DNA from: Micrasema longulum | Lineage: Eukaryota; Arthropoda; Insecta; Trichoptera; Brachycentridae | Assembly: GCA_022494885.1 (NCBI GenBank) | Contig: JAGVSM010002664.1 | Coordinates: forward strand, 124,001-188,000 | Direction: 5' to 3' | DNA: 64,000 nt | Shown here: piece by piece, positions 42,805-53,574 of the stretch | How the letters are laid out: the number at the start of each line of letters is the position of its first letter | Position numbering within the stretch: position 1 is the stretch's first letter | Translations under genes and position numbers: made by a program | Notes under the pieces: generated by a model | The model's database searches: none | Seen by the model: only the letters and a program-made list of their open reading frames with translations | Told to the model about the DNA's origin: nothing

Positions 42805-43218
42805 TTACACGTGTTCAAAAAATTTATTTTGATTTACTTTAAATGTATTTATTGATGTATTATTTTCAATAGTTTTTAGTTCATTGGGAAGATTACTATA
42901 ATTTTTTACACCCTTGAAGACAAAGCTATTTTGACAATGACTTGTGTGGAATTTAGGAATTTTAATATTATGTTGGTATCTGAGTGACTTATTCATCTCG
43001 AATTCTTTTATTTTTATTTTTTTATATATTTGTATAATAGAATTTATTTTATAAAGAGTGTCTACTGTATGAACCTTAAATATTTTAAATAGACTTTCCG
43101 TATTGAATGTTGAGGGTTTCTTTAGAATTACTTTAATAATTAATCTTTGTACTATTTTAAGAGGGTTTAATATATTGGCGTATGAACCACCCCACCCTAC
43201 AATACCATATTGTAACAA
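42805..43218 (-). mobile_element. LINE ORF2 C-terminal fragment in a C3G intron
   Basis: It encodes MLQYGIVGWGGSYANILNPL, KIVQRLIIKVILKK, SLFKIFKVHTVDTLYKINSI, YQHNIKIP and KNYSNLPNELK before a stop. The QYGIxxWGG...QRxIIK layout is the post-reverse-transcriptase region of jockey-like LINEs. The 137-codon open frame makes it one of the less decayed copies. It lies in the same orientation as C3G, and its 3' UTR continues to about 42520 with poly(A)-like sequence. Confidence 0.75.
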
Positions 43219-43691
43219 AGATTGTACAATTGAGTAATAAGCTATTTTTTAATTATTGATTTTTAAAATATTCCTTAATCTAACAAATATGTATATACAT
43301 TTTCTAATTTGTTTAACTAGTTCACTAATATGGTCTTTCCATTTTAAGTTTTGGTCTATTAATTAATCATTTTAATCAATTTATGTATTGTATTACCGGC
43401 GCCAATTTTTTTAAAGTTATAAGTTGTGAGCTTAGAAAGTTATATTTTTTTAAATATAATTTGCCAAACTCACAGTGAAATCGGTAGAGTTAAATTCAAC
43501 AAAAACGGCAGTACATCAAATTGAAATTTTCAAAAATTGCTCAAGCTTTGACAAAAAACAGTTTTTTTTAGTACGAGTGAAATTGATAGGAAGACCCTTG
43601 GACTTTTTTTTACAAACAGTTTTTGGGTAAGTGGAGGGAGTGTTTTCACCGTGGTTGAGATAATAATGATAACGGTTAGGGCGAAATTTAC

Positions 43692-43827
43692 CATTAGCTG
43701 CTTGCTTCTATACTTTTCCAGGATAATGACCCTTAGAACTTTGGCCATTGCCAGGTCGCCCGAGCTCACCAGCCCGTACACAAAGTCCATTATGAGCTGC
43801 AACATCTCATCATCCAAGTCGGCCATA
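43692..43827 (-). CDS. C3G: C3G/RAPGEF1-like, exon between REM and CDC25 domains
   Basis: The acceptor TTTTTTCCAG (43828) is followed by T, completing Thr390, then MADLDDEMLQLIMDFVYGLV, SSGDLAMAKVLRVIILEKYR and SKQLM. The donor is AATG before GTAAAT, phase 0, which joins in frame to the next exon. The internal DDEMLQLxMDFxYGLVSSG sequence is characteristic of C3G. Confidence 0.9.
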
Positions 43828-43856
43828 CTGGAAAAATAGAATAATTTATTTATCTT

Positions 43857-44341
43857 CATCATCATCATTCCCTTTCCGCACCGATCGCAGCGTATCTTGG
43901 CTATTTTTGTAACATTAAGGTGAGATAATCAGTCTTGCGCTTTTTTTAATTACTGCAAAGTAAAAAAGTACCATATAATCTTTTACAGAATATTTTCTTT
44001 TCTCTTTCTTTTATTACAGAAAATATTATACCTGTCTATTTATTATAGGAGCAAAAATTCATAAACATTTCTTGTATACCCACGAACAGGCCATGCCTTT
44101 GTGAGATTTTTGATTACTATTTTTACTATTAATATGTATTTCATTGCTATGTAATTATCCTTTATTTTTTTAATATTCTGTTTTACCTCTTATGTATATT
44201 GTAAAAAAACAAAAAAAATAAATAAAGGTACCAGTCTGCGGATTATGAAATATTTTTATGCCATATCAGCCATGCCAGGAATCGAACCTGAGACCTCTTG
44301 CACGGTAGACAAACGCGCTGACCTTTACACCGCATGGCCGA
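43857..44341 (-). mobile_element. SINE-1 copy split by a later LINE-tail insertion
   Basis: The - strand head (GGTGTAAAGGTCAGCGCGTT, GAGGTCTCAGGTTCGATTCC) lies at 44255-44341 and the 3' body (CAGCCAAGATACGCTG-like, GGGAATGATGATGATG) at 43857-43947. Between them about 280 bp (43948-44227) is a + strand 3'-UTR-like segment ending in AAAAAAACAAAAAAAATAAA, consistent with a LINE tail inserted into the SINE. It sits in a C3G intron. Confidence 0.75.
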
Positions 44342-44444
44342 CGATTAATTATGCAAAAAGTCTGTCATAAAACAAGTACGATACGAAGAGGAATTTCGGC
44401 GGTATTCTCAATTTTTTACATTTATTTTATAGGAGAGTACTCAC

Positions 44445-44610
44445 GTGAGGTCTCCGACCACTCGGGTGAGCAGTGCCTGGACTTCCCTGGCCTTGGTGGG
44501 CTTCCCGTGGCGGGCCAGGAAGGCGTGCCGCCGGTTCAGCTTCTCTATGAGCGCCAGCGGAGACACGAATGTGCGGTACGTCGTGAGGAATGCTTCTTGG
44601 TAAGAGAAAT
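44445..44610 (-). CDS. C3G: C3G/RAPGEF1-like, REM (RasGEF-N) exon 2
   Basis: It completes Asp335 and encodes FSYQEAFLTTYRTFVSPLAL, IEKLNRRHAFLARHGKPTKA and REVQALLTRVVGDLT. FLLTYRTFxxPxxLxxxLxxR is the signature of the REM module that stabilises the catalytic helical hairpin. The acceptor is TTTCTTTTAG and the donor CTCAC before GTGAGT, phase 2. Confidence 0.95.
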
Positions 44611-44827
44611 CTAAAAGAAATACGAAAATTATCAACAGTATTTCGAGGTAGTCCATCCACATTTTTGGGAAGTTAAAGAGCTGAAACGTTCATAGATGCG
44701 GGCGAGATTCATCTGACTGAATTATTTCACAAAATTGAGTACTGACCCTATTTACTTATGGGTTTTTAGAACAAATTTGGTGAATCTCTTCTGGCAATAC
44801 AATTTTTTTTTGTTCTGTTGGTTTCAC

Positions 44828-44995
44828 TGCGAGCTATCCTTATTCTTATTTGTGGTAGTCAGTGCTACGCGAGCTCATGGCGTCACTGCGACCTGTGAAG
44901 ATCTATTGTGACGGGTCTCCGTGGATAGTTCTTGCTTTTCAAGCCCAGGTCTATAAAGAGCCTGGCTACTGTGTGAAAGGCGAAAATTTACATTT
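44828..44995 (+). repeat. Dispersed repeat family R2 fragment in a C3G intron
   Basis: CTTATTCTTATTTGTGGTAG, GTCACTGCGACCTGTGAAGA, TCTATTGTGACGGGTCTCCG and AGGTCTATAAAGAGCCTGGC recur inverted at 61135-61335 and partly at 37676-37830. Confidence 0.6.
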
Positions 44996-46965
44996 TAAAC
45001 TTATAAAATAAGAAATCAAACATTGATTTGAGTCTACTGAACACTTTATTTTATTTTTGCAAATATAAAAACAAAAATTTCGTGACAATTGTTTTGCCTT
45101 GATAGGGCATTTTCAACGAATGTAAAGATTAGATGAATTGAATGTCCTTATAAAGTTATATTGGTTATGTTTTTTTTTTTATTTTAGTTTTTTATTGTGT
45201 ACTATGTTAATGATAATTAGGTTAATTGGATTAATTACGTTTTTTTATTGTTAATATTATGTTTACTTTGTTAAATAGTTAATCTTGGGCATGTTTCACA
45301 TTTTGTAAAATGTTTCTACATTATTCTGTATAAAAATAAGAATCCAAACAATGTAGAAGTATAAATAAATAAATAAATATAATTCAAGGTACTTTAGTAA
45401 AAAATAATCTTATAAACTATAGCATGTACATTAATCATAAATGTGGGAAAAACCAATACTTAAGGGCAAGTGTTTAATAGGTAATGGGGAATTTAGATAT
45501 TTATATTTGAATTTCGGAAAATTTTATTTTATTTTATTAAATTTATTGACACACATGTATGTATTGTGAGATAATTAATGAAGCTTTATAGTTTTATATC
45601 TTTAGATAATTGTTGTGGAAATTATATTCATAATATAATAATAAGTTGGTTTTCTTTTAATTATCAATATATACTGCAGAAAAATTGTAAGAACTGTCAT
45701 GATTGGGGATTATTCGTATTTACCAATCATATAATTAAAAATATTTTGTATTTTTTCAAACAAAACTGCAATGTGTTACTTTTTATTGAATTAAAAAAAA
45801 TACACGCATAAATAATTTTATCTAGGTACTTAACCTGAAAAACACGAAAATAAAATATTTGAATTTGCATAATTTGTAATATATTTTCTTTACTAACTTT
45901 GTATACTTTGTGGAAATCTGTTATTAATTCTGAGTTTATACACTATATCTGTTTGTTTACTATAAATATGTATGTAGAACTGTTGATTTCCCAAATAAAA
46001 TAAAATAAAATGCATGCAACGATTTTTTCCTAAATATTGGGAAATTTTATTTATATGGTATCACTTTTTTTAGTATGGCACCACAAAATTTCAACTGTCA
46101 TTTACATCGAGGACTGTTTCACACTTCTATGATAACTGTTTAAACTATCTCCTTTTCACATTATGTGTGTATAACATATAATAATATTTATGTTGCCAAT
46201 TTTTTAAACTTTCTGCATCGTAATTTATTGATGTGAAGACTTTATTCTTCCTAAACATGCGTCAACTGCACGTCACTATTTCGTAAAATGTCGAAATTAG
46301 ACACTTAAACAAAATGGTCAATTACACTGCACCTGCTTTGAATTTAGTTTGAGACAATAATTTACACATTTTTTTATTTACCTCGATTTTATTCTCCATT
46401 CACGCGGCGGCGCGCGGCTCGACTTTTGACAGATCGAATGAGTTATGAAAAAAATTCGACGTAAAACCGGGGTTATGAAAAACGTAAAAAACGTTAATTG
46501 GGGGGAAAATAGAATGAGAATGTATGGAAATAAATGGGACCTGAATATTTCGGTGTAAATATCGAGGAACGTAAAAACGGGGTTTTACTGTATTGCATTT
46601 TGAAGTTTTTTTTTTTAATCGGATTTTTGTCTATTGGCCTAAGTTTTTTGGATTTTTTCCCTCTAATTTATTTGTGTTTGCGATTTTTGTGTAGTAGATA
46701 TGTTGCTTTAACACGGCAGTTTACTGAACCGACTGGGTCGTAGTGAACGATTGATAGTTATCAATTGAAATAAATTTGTTAAAAATATTTTTAAAAAAAT
46801 AAACTATGAACACGTGAAATCAAACGTAATAATTTTCATTTAGAATATTATTGCGACCTTAAGCAATACCCAAAACACTTGATTAAGTTGAACTGTTCAA
46901 ACCCTATTAGTTTTATTTCCATTTTTGCAGCAGTTGTATACACCACTTGGCGTTTAATGAGGCCA
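44996..46965. other. C3G intron, AT-rich, little recognisable
   Basis: A degenerate hammerhead-like motif may lie on the - strand at 45083-45113 (TTGAAAATGCCCTATCAAGG, CAAAACAATTGTC). LINE-tail-like ATAAATAAATAAATA is at about 45363. A region near 46393-46420 is locally GC-rich (CACGCGGCGGCGCGCGGCTC) but gives no readable exon in phase with C3G. Confidence 0.4.
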
Positions 46966-46969
46966 TTAT

Positions 46970-47312
46970 GTGAAACAAAGTCTTGTCACTTTAAAATTCA
47001 ATATTCCGACTCGTAGGTTGAGAAACAATGAAGTACTGTTGATCGATCAGCATAGAATAAACTATGGCCTTAATTCTCCAATGACCCGTCTTTTGTTAAC
47101 TCAAGACAAGATCTGGACTTTTTTGGTTTTAGTTTACAACGATATTTTAAACGAGCACTAAATAAATAGTCCAGATCTTTTCTCGATGTCCCTTATGTTT
47201 GTCAATGCTTCTTTTCTTCTTTTTTTAAATGTTTTAAACTATTCTTTTATTGTAATATTTAAAACCTATAAGTTGTATACATGGACAATGTCCGTTAATA
47301 AATAAAAAAATA
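46970..47312 (+). mobile_element. LINE ORF2 C-terminus and 3' UTR in a C3G intron (antisense)
   Basis: The frame reads KFNIPTRRLRNNEVLLIDQH and RINYGLNSPMTRLL before its stop. The 3' UTR has the inverted AAGATCTGGACT / AGTCCAGATCTT pair and ends CCGTTAATAAATAAAAAAAT. Another copy of this 3' end is at 57594-57760. Confidence 0.7.
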
Positions 47313-48114
47313 AAATAATACAATTCTTCAAATTAATCACTCTCTAGGGGATAGAGAAGATTCATAATTTCACCCCTGGTTTCGTAACTACGACTCAAAT
47401 GTAAATTAATTAAACTGAAATGTTTCGATGTATTTTTACTGGTGAAAATTACAAATACTAAAAAATATCGAAGCATCAAGATAAAAGACATATTTTTGTC
47501 TAGGTATGATGGTAAACTTACTTGTGTCCTTGTCTGATGATGAAAAGCGTTAAAACAAAATCAAACAAATTACCAGAATATGCAGCAAATGTATGTAAAT
47601 GTTTCAATATTTTTACGTTCAATACTCTACTAATTTGATGGCAGAAAATAGCTTAATATATATAAAACAAAGTAGAGCCGGATGAGATTTAAAATGCAAG
47701 AATGAAACTAGACTATAAATGTTAGTAAATATTTGTATACACAACACAGTGTGTCAGGGCCAGACCGCGAAACTTCAGAGGAACATTCTTCGTGATAAAC
47801 TTTTTAAACAATATAAAATAAAAATATTTTTATGGTTTGAAAAGTGAACATTTTCGATATCTTCTAGAGCAGAATTTTTTTTTGCTTTCGGTGCTCATTT
47901 TTAAATTTGAAAAAATGGACACAGCTTATGTTAACAACCGATATAAATATTTACCGACATTTATTGAAATGTTTGGACCACACAGTTAATGTTGCAAATG
48001 TTAATGAAACTAGACTAATTATTGTAAAATTTTTGTAAACTAAAACAGTATTATGGAGGCGTATAAAAAAAAAAAACAAAAAAAAAACATTATTATGTCA
48101 ATCATTTACTGAAC

Positions 48115-48450
48115 TAAATGAATTTGTCTTGATTTGTAGCAACAGAGAGGGAAAACATTTTTAAGAAAAATATGGAAGCCTAGGCATTTACAGGGCTTAC
48201 GACCCGTCACTGGCTGGTTTAAGCGGCCACTTTTCAAACACTGCGTAACATTCACCATTCTGCCCATGTTTAAACATCCACATTTCCTCAACTCTTCCAT
48301 CTGTCGACTTTTGTGAGAACTCGCTGATGTTTGCCTTCTTAAGAAAATAATTTTACGCTTCGTATGGCATATTCAACTTGAAATTGTCATTTTTGGGGTT
48401 AGCGACTTTTGCCTGAAAAGCGACGATATTACAGAGGCGTATTCAAGAAT
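48115..48450 (-). repeat. Dispersed repeat family R1, long copy in a C3G intron
   Basis: Reverse-oriented R1 blocks (CCTAGGCATTTACAGGGCTT, CCGTCACTGGCTGGTTTAAG, ACATTCACCATTCTGCCCAT, CACATTTCCTCAACTCTTCC) are followed by TACGCTTCGTATGGCATATT and GGGTTAGCGACTTTTGCC, which also occur reversed at 55480-55560. Confidence 0.7.
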
Positions 48451-48532
48451 GGCACGAATATATAAGGGTTAAATTACTGATTACTAAGCGATAGTAAGTC
48501 GGGAGATTATCCAGTCTAAGTATGGAGTTTAC

Positions 48533-48665
48533 CTTTGGTAGATTTGATGGCGTGAACTATGAGAGCGTCCGGATTTCCCCCCCGTATGTCTGGGCCTTCC
48601 TCCCCAGACCTCTTGCGCACGAGGTAATTTGATACATCCATTTCTAACAGCAAGTCTACTTCACC
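48533..48665 (-). CDS. C3G: C3G/RAPGEF1-like, REM (RasGEF-N) exon 1
   Basis: After TTGTTCTTATAG it encodes GEVDLLLEMDVSNYLVRKRS, GEEGPDIRGGNPDALIVHAI and KSTK, ending G before GTAAAC (phase 1). The GGNPDALIVHA segment opens the REM domain. Confidence 0.92.
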
Positions 48666-48945
48666 CTATAAGAACAAGTCACAGTTAATTTTGAACAAAT
48701 TATACAATAGGGGAAATAAAAGTCACATACTACGAATAATGATAAAAATATGTGAAATGGATTTAGAAAAATTAATTGTATTTTCAAAATCAAAAGCGTG
48801 TTCCTGCGCTGTGTAGTCAATACACAAAAAATACATTTATTGACTGAATTTGTAAAGACAGAAATCGGGAGCAGACGAATTCTACCACGCTTGAGATTCA
48901 GGGTTGGGTATTAAAATATGCAAAAGCCTAAATTAAAAAGAATAC

Positions 48946-49083
48946 CTCAGTTTCCATGTTGGGTTCAGCTTCTCTGCTGCCGGGACTCGAGCTGGCATTG
49001 GTCCTCTGCTCCAAGTCTAGATCTTCGACGGGGAACTTCCCCGGCTTATTAGGCGATTGTTGCCAGGAGTCATCTTCAGCAGT
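48946..49083 (-). CDS. C3G: C3G/RAPGEF1-like, acidic linker exon
   Basis: 46 codons, phase 0 at both ends: TAEDDSWQQSPNKPGKFPVE, DLDLEQRTNASSSPGSREAE, PNMETE. The acceptor is TTATTATAG and the donor CTGAG before GTATTC. The low-complexity acidic/serine composition fits the disordered linker between proline motifs and the REM domain. Identity rests on position and phase. Confidence 0.85.
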
Positions 49084-49129
49084 CTATAATAAAAACCCCA
49101 CATAATTGAGGAACCCAACCGCCATATTT

Positions 49130-49680
49130 ACTCAAATGAGATGGTAAATAGAGCCACAAAAACCCTAGGCTTTGTTATCAGAACAACAAGAGAGTCTAAG
49201 TCTGTTGATGCATTAAAAATGTTATACATGACCCTAGTGAGAAGCCAGTTATAATATGGGTCCTCAGTTTGGCCTCCTCATTATATTACCCATGTAAACA
49301 GTGTGGAGAAGGTCCAACACAAGTTTTTAAGATTTATGAATTTCAAATTAAACATTCCAATTGAAGAGCTTAACTATAAATGTTTAATGAAGCAGTTAAA
49401 ATTAATATGTATTAGTGATAGAAGGGAAATTTCAGATTTAATGCTGCTTTTTAAGTTATTAAATAATGTTCTTGACAGTCCCGAACTTTTAAATTGTGTG
49501 AATTTTTACACGAGACAGCGTGGGACGAGACAAAATACTTCTTTTGCTGTTGATTTGCATAGTTCAAACTATGCCAAATACTCACCTATTCCACGGTTCC
49601 ACATGTTAGCAAACAAACATGGAAACATAGACTTATTTAATTTATCTTTATACCAATTATAATCATTACTTTTTAATCAC
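49130..49680 (+). mobile_element. LINE ORF2 C-terminal fragment in a C3G intron (antisense)
   Basis: From 49140 the + strand reads NRATKTLGFVIRTTRESKSV, DALKMLYMTLVRSQL, a stop, YGSSVWPPHY, then the 119-codon frame MEKVQHKFLRFMNFKLNIPI and YAKYSPIPRFHMLANKHGN. This is the LxRxxLxYGxxxWxP...VQ+xFLR arrangement of I/jockey-type LINEs. One stop (TAA for a Glu-type codon) disables it. Confidence 0.75.
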
Positions 49681-49953
49681 TTCTTTTCTGAATTTAAAAA
49701 ATGTACCAAGTGTTATACTTATTTTACTGTTTATGCTATGAATACATCGCCTCTGTTACTTCAATACTTTTTTATTTAAACCCTTTATTTATTGTTAATT
49801 TGCTGCATACCTGTTATAATTACTTATTTAATTTTTCTTTATTATTTTTTTTATTTTCTGCTGATTTTATTTCATGTATCTATATTTTTTATACTGTGTT
49901 CAGGTGTTTTGTGGCGCAAAATCTGAGCAGAAGAAAAACAAAAAATATCTCAC

Positions 49954-50139
49954 CAATAGGACGGCTTCGTCTACCACTTCCGCAGGGGGCGGAGGGTGGA
50001 ACTGGAACTTAGGGGCGGGGCTGATGGAGTCTCTCCCCCCGGGGCGGGGGCTGAGGGCGGGGCTGCAGGGGGCCAGGGGGGAGCCACACACGGCGGGAGG
50101 CAGGGGACTCACCGGCTTGGCGGGCGACTGGGTAGGCGT
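49954..50139 (-). CDS. C3G: C3G/RAPGEF1-like, proline-rich exon
   Basis: 62 codons, phase 0 at both ends: TPTQSPAKPVSPLPPAVCGS, PLAPCSPALSPRPGGRDSIS, PAPKFQFHPPPPAEVVDEAV, LL. Acceptor TTGATGTTTCCAG, donor CTATTG before GTGAGA. Several PxxP motifs could serve as SH3 ligands. Inside the exon CCG-GTGAGT at 50113/50112 is a perfect alternative donor that would leave a 27-nt, in-frame exon. The intronic sequence immediately before the acceptor is the dispersed repeat also found at 1-200. Confidence 0.88.
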
Positions 50140-50144
50140 CTGGA

Positions 50145-50310
50145 AACATCAATATATTTATTGACTCAGTTCACACATAACACACAGTAATGGCACTACA
50201 AAATCAAAGAAATACAATATCGTCGATTACACGGGTACTGACTTCACAGATTGAGAGGCAGCGGAGTTATTGTTTCAAGACACGGGGTTGATTTATGGTT
50301 CCGAGTGGCC
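50145..50310. repeat. Interspersed repeat abutting a C3G splice acceptor
   Basis: Homologous to 1-200 (see there). Its left edge lies within about 6 bp of the acceptor of the proline-rich exon. Confidence 0.6.
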
Positions 50311-51195
50311 TCCAACTCGAGGACCCTGTTTCAAACGAAACATGGACTCGGAGTTCAAATAGCGAACTGATTTCTCGAAAAATGATTAAAAGTTCATTGG
50401 CATAGAGACGATACTCTTACATAGAACAAAGAATATATAATATAATGCGAGTTACTGACTAGTTTCCTTAGAGAAATTGGCTGCAGAAAATCTGAGAGGT
50501 TCATGATAGCTAATAGATAGCCAACACGTGTTCTTGTTTGAATTGTTTTTTTTTTTGTACTGATTAACTCTCCCTTCCCGATGAAGTGTAGCTAGTACAC
50601 ACATCTACTAACTTTAATATCTCCATAAATATAATAAATGATGGGTTGAGATTTTCGGTATTCCTTCGTTATACATTTACGTATCGGTAAAAAGGTTATT
50701 TTTTGTAAATCATTAATGCTTATTGGGAACATAAAGAGCGTTTTATCAAAAATCGGAGATCACCAGTACAACAGAAAGTTTACCAATGTGTCGCATGTTG
50801 CGTTCGTAATAAAAGAGCAATCCTAATATATAATTGTCTCGCACACGCGCAGACAGCAAAGTTTCTTGTACTTCTCCCATTAGCCCGTTAGCTGCGTTAT
50901 AGCTAGTATTAGTAGCTGTTCGGCTTTCGTTGGAGGCAGTTCTTTTGCGCACACTAAGAGCATGAATTAATGTTTTTAGCAATTAGATTAAAAATACCAT
51001 CACCTTTGACATCAACTATAAATAATTGAAGCGATTGCCGATGAATATTACACTTTAACAATTTAAAATCTCTCAGTTTTTGCATGTGTAGTGACTACAC
51101 AGCACCACGGGGAAATTTTTTAGGACAGTAAGGGAAAGATTAATTTTTTTTATCAGTCATAATATTCTGCACTACCAATATTTTTGGTCAAGAGT
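50311..51195. other. C3G intron, nothing recognised
   Basis: AT-rich intronic sequence with no supported exon or repeat. Confidence 0.4.
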
Positions 51196-51295
51196 CGCTT
51201 GTGCCGGTCAATGACAGGTCGTAAGTCCCGCAAATGCCTAGATTTCCACATCGTCCGATAATTTCTTTGCCTCTGTTGCAATATCTATCAATGAT
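51195..51295 (+). repeat. R1 family fragment in a C3G intron
   Basis: GTCAATGACAGGTCGTAAGT, AAATGCCTAGATTTCCACAT and TTGCCTCTGTTGCAAT follow the R1 core. Confidence 0.5.
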
Positions 51296-51336
51296 AATTC
51301 TTCCAACATTTGTTAGTCTTCATTGCACAAAATTAC

Positions 51337-51520
51337 CAGTCTGGGTTTGCCCCTCTTAGGGGGCAGGGCGGGCGGCGGAGTCTCCTCTAGGAGGGGCAGG
51401 CTGGGGGCGGGAGCGGGTTGGCTGCTCTCCGAAGACAGGCGGGCGGTGGAAGATGAGCTCGAAGATCGCACCGAGTCGTCCCTGGTAAGGCGCGGCGACC
51501 GCAGCGGTGATGAGAATCCG
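51337..51520 (-). CDS. C3G: C3G/RAPGEF1-like, exon with Crk-SH3-binding motif
   Basis: It completes Ser121 (counted from the Met at 52135) and encodes GFSSPLRSPRLTRDDSVRSS, a serine run, QPAPAPSLPLLEETPPPALP and PKRGKPRL. The PPPALPPKRGKPR stretch (51378-51340) matches the PPxLPxK ligand through which C3G binds the N-terminal SH3 domain of Crk adaptors. This links tyrosine-kinase signalling to Rap1 activation (known biology of the family). The acceptor is CCAAATTACAG and the donor CACTG-like CTG before GTAATT (phase 0). Confidence 0.94.
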
Positions 51521-51773
51521 CTGTAATTTGGAAAAAAAAAAGACTGTAAAATCTAGAAATTATTTTGTGTGTTTTTTTATTTTATGATTATCCGAATGGG
51601 GTCCGGTCCTAATTGATTCGGGTAGTTGGAGTTCTACTGTATTGTTTTATTGTTTAAAAAATTCTTAAAAATTTTCCACACATTTAAGAAAAATAGGCTA
51701 GGATCAAAAGAATTAAAATATTTTTTTTTAGACTAAAATTCTGTCAATGTTTCGGTCGAATAATTATAATTAC

Positions 51774-52137
51774 CTCAGTTGCTGGCTGGACGAATTCGTC
51801 GACGACATGCTGAACTGGTGCAGAGTGTGACTCTGCGTCATCTGATTGTACACCGAGCCGCCGAGCATGCCGTTCTGGGCCGGGCCGCCGTTGTGCGGGA
51901 GGGCCAGAATCGCCTGGCCGTTCTGCGTGACGGTCACCACGCTCCCGTTGTGCGTGAAGGACGACAGCCCGTCGCCCGCGAGGTGCGTCGAGCTCGCGAG
52001 CTGCTGCAGCTGGGAGGAGGAGACGAAGTGCCCGGAATGTTGCGCGGCGTTGTACGCGTGTACGGAGTGACGCAGGAACTCGGTGCTGCTCTGCGGGGAG
52101 TGGCTGCAGTTGCCGAACATCTCCATGTACGCCATTA
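51774..52137 (-). CDS. C3G: C3G/RAPGEF1-like, Ser/Gln/His-rich exon (first confident exon in window)
   Basis: The exon begins two bases before ATG: MAYMEMFGNCSHSPQSSTEF, LRHSVHAYNAAQHSGHFVSS, SQLQQLASSTHLAGDGLSSF, a TVTQNGQAILALPHNGG segment, and QFSMSSTNSSSQQL, ending AG before GTAATT (phase 2). The sequence is low-complexity and probably disordered. It is placed in C3G by strand, composition and phase. It is preceded by TTTTCTGCATAATTCTTCCAG, a good acceptor, so the Met at 52135 is most likely internal. A start at this Met is possible if the upstream exon is wrong. From this Met to the stop the protein would be 689 aa: Crk motif about 169-180, REM about 291-400, CDC25 about 450-680. Confidence 0.85.
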
Positions 52138-52655
52138 CTGGAAGAATTATGCAGAAAAAATTCAGTCACAAGTTTAATACGGTCAAAAATTAGCAATAGT
52201 AAACTTTTTGTTTAAATCATACTAAGATAAGAAATGTTCATTGTTATGTTCAAAATGCACTCTCATAATATTAAAAAAGTAATGTTCCCTTCGCAGGGAG
52301 CAAAGTAATATATAAATTTCTAAATCTATAACTAAAAATCATTTAAAGTATGATAAATAAAATGAAGTAAACTATTGGCTTGTTATGTACATTTTTCAAT
52401 GCCAGTGATAGCTGATGTTCAAACTAATGTCACTTGTTTCAGCCGTGTACTAAAAGAATTTTGTTTTTGCTATATCGTTCATTATTAATGTGCAAATTGC
52501 ATACGTCGGCGGATTTATTACTAGACTACAATTTATTTCAATCAACTGATCGCGCAGGCATAAACCCACCCACCCACCAAAAGAATCAGTCTCGGAGACA
52601 TTTTATTCTTTTTTTAAATATGGTCTTTATTCAAAAAAATATACAAATGTCAGAA
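52138..52655. other. Probable C3G intron, no feature
   Basis: AT-rich sequence, nothing recognised. Confidence 0.4.
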
Positions 52656-52657
52656 CC

Positions 52658-53455
52658 ATAGAATTAAGAATAGTCCAGAAACCGCATACGCACATCAAAC
52701 AGAAGGCGACTTAACTACTCATAAATGAGTAGGTTTACGTTATGACCAATTAATTTCTTTGTAGACGTCGCTCAGTACGCAACTCCTGATTTGAATTCAA
52801 CCATGACGTGTAATGTCCCTTTAAAGTGTAGAAATACTACTAGGATCTTAAAGAAACAGGATGGTTTCACATTTCATGTGTAATTAGCAAATGAATGTGT
52901 GAGTAGCAAATACATTACTTAAAAATTTTATTATTTTTCCATCTGTCAGATTGTCGAAGAAATCAAAATGGACATTTCGTTAGTGTTGCTAGGGTAGTAA
53001 ATTTTTTTACCCTACTTTGCTCATCTAATGAGAGAACTAATGGAAATTGGACCTCGGATTAAACAACTCTGTGGTGGAAATATGACTGACATTATCTTTA
53101 AAACATCAAATATTATTTAACATGATATAAAAATATCCATTTTTTGTCAAATAAAATTTGTTTTATATTTTAGGTTCAAAGTTCATTGATTCAATTACTC
53201 TTATTAAATGACCCTTTACTTATCTACTCTGTTGTCAATCAATATTTCCGCGTGCACAATAAAATTTTAGAAAAATGAATAGATTGCTTTTTTTTACCTT
53301 ACATTTGTGTTATTATTTTTTTTTCCATCGTGCAACATTACGCGGCGACATCATGAATGCGCACGGCGAAAGTGTGGCACAGTGGGGGGATTATTAGACA
53401 CAGTCCGATGTATTAAAATATGATTCTACGCTCCTTCTGGACTATTTTTAATTCT
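52658..53455. mobile_element. TIR element (MITE family M2), copy 2
   Basis: The left end TAGAATTAAGAATAGTCCAG and right end CTGGACTATTTTTAATTCTA are inverted partners. It aligns with 17598-18214 but holds about 175 bp extra near 52845-53020. The flanks of that segment (AGTGTAGAAAT ... TCTAATGAGAGAACTAATGG) join directly in copy 1, so copy 1 is probably deleted there. Confidence 0.8.
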
Positions 53456-53574
53456 ATGATTCATCCCCACAAACGGACATGGACTGGATTCAACCTCCAT
53501 GGGATCTGGTAATATTAACATATTGCAACAGAGATGAAGAACATTTCAAAGAAGGGAATGTAATGTAATGTATT

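Noticed and set aside
46388..46430. GC-rich patch in a C3G intron as an extra exon
   Set aside because: The CGGCGGCGCGCGGCTC stretch has no readable frame in phase with flanking exons. The exons on both sides already join in frame.
49874..50190. Plus-strand glycine-rich ORFs opposite the C3G proline-rich exon
   Set aside because: They are antisense shadows of a GC-rich exon with good splice sites and matching phases on the - strand.
51779..52177. 132-codon + strand ORF
   Set aside because: Antisense shadow of the C3G exon at 51774-52137.
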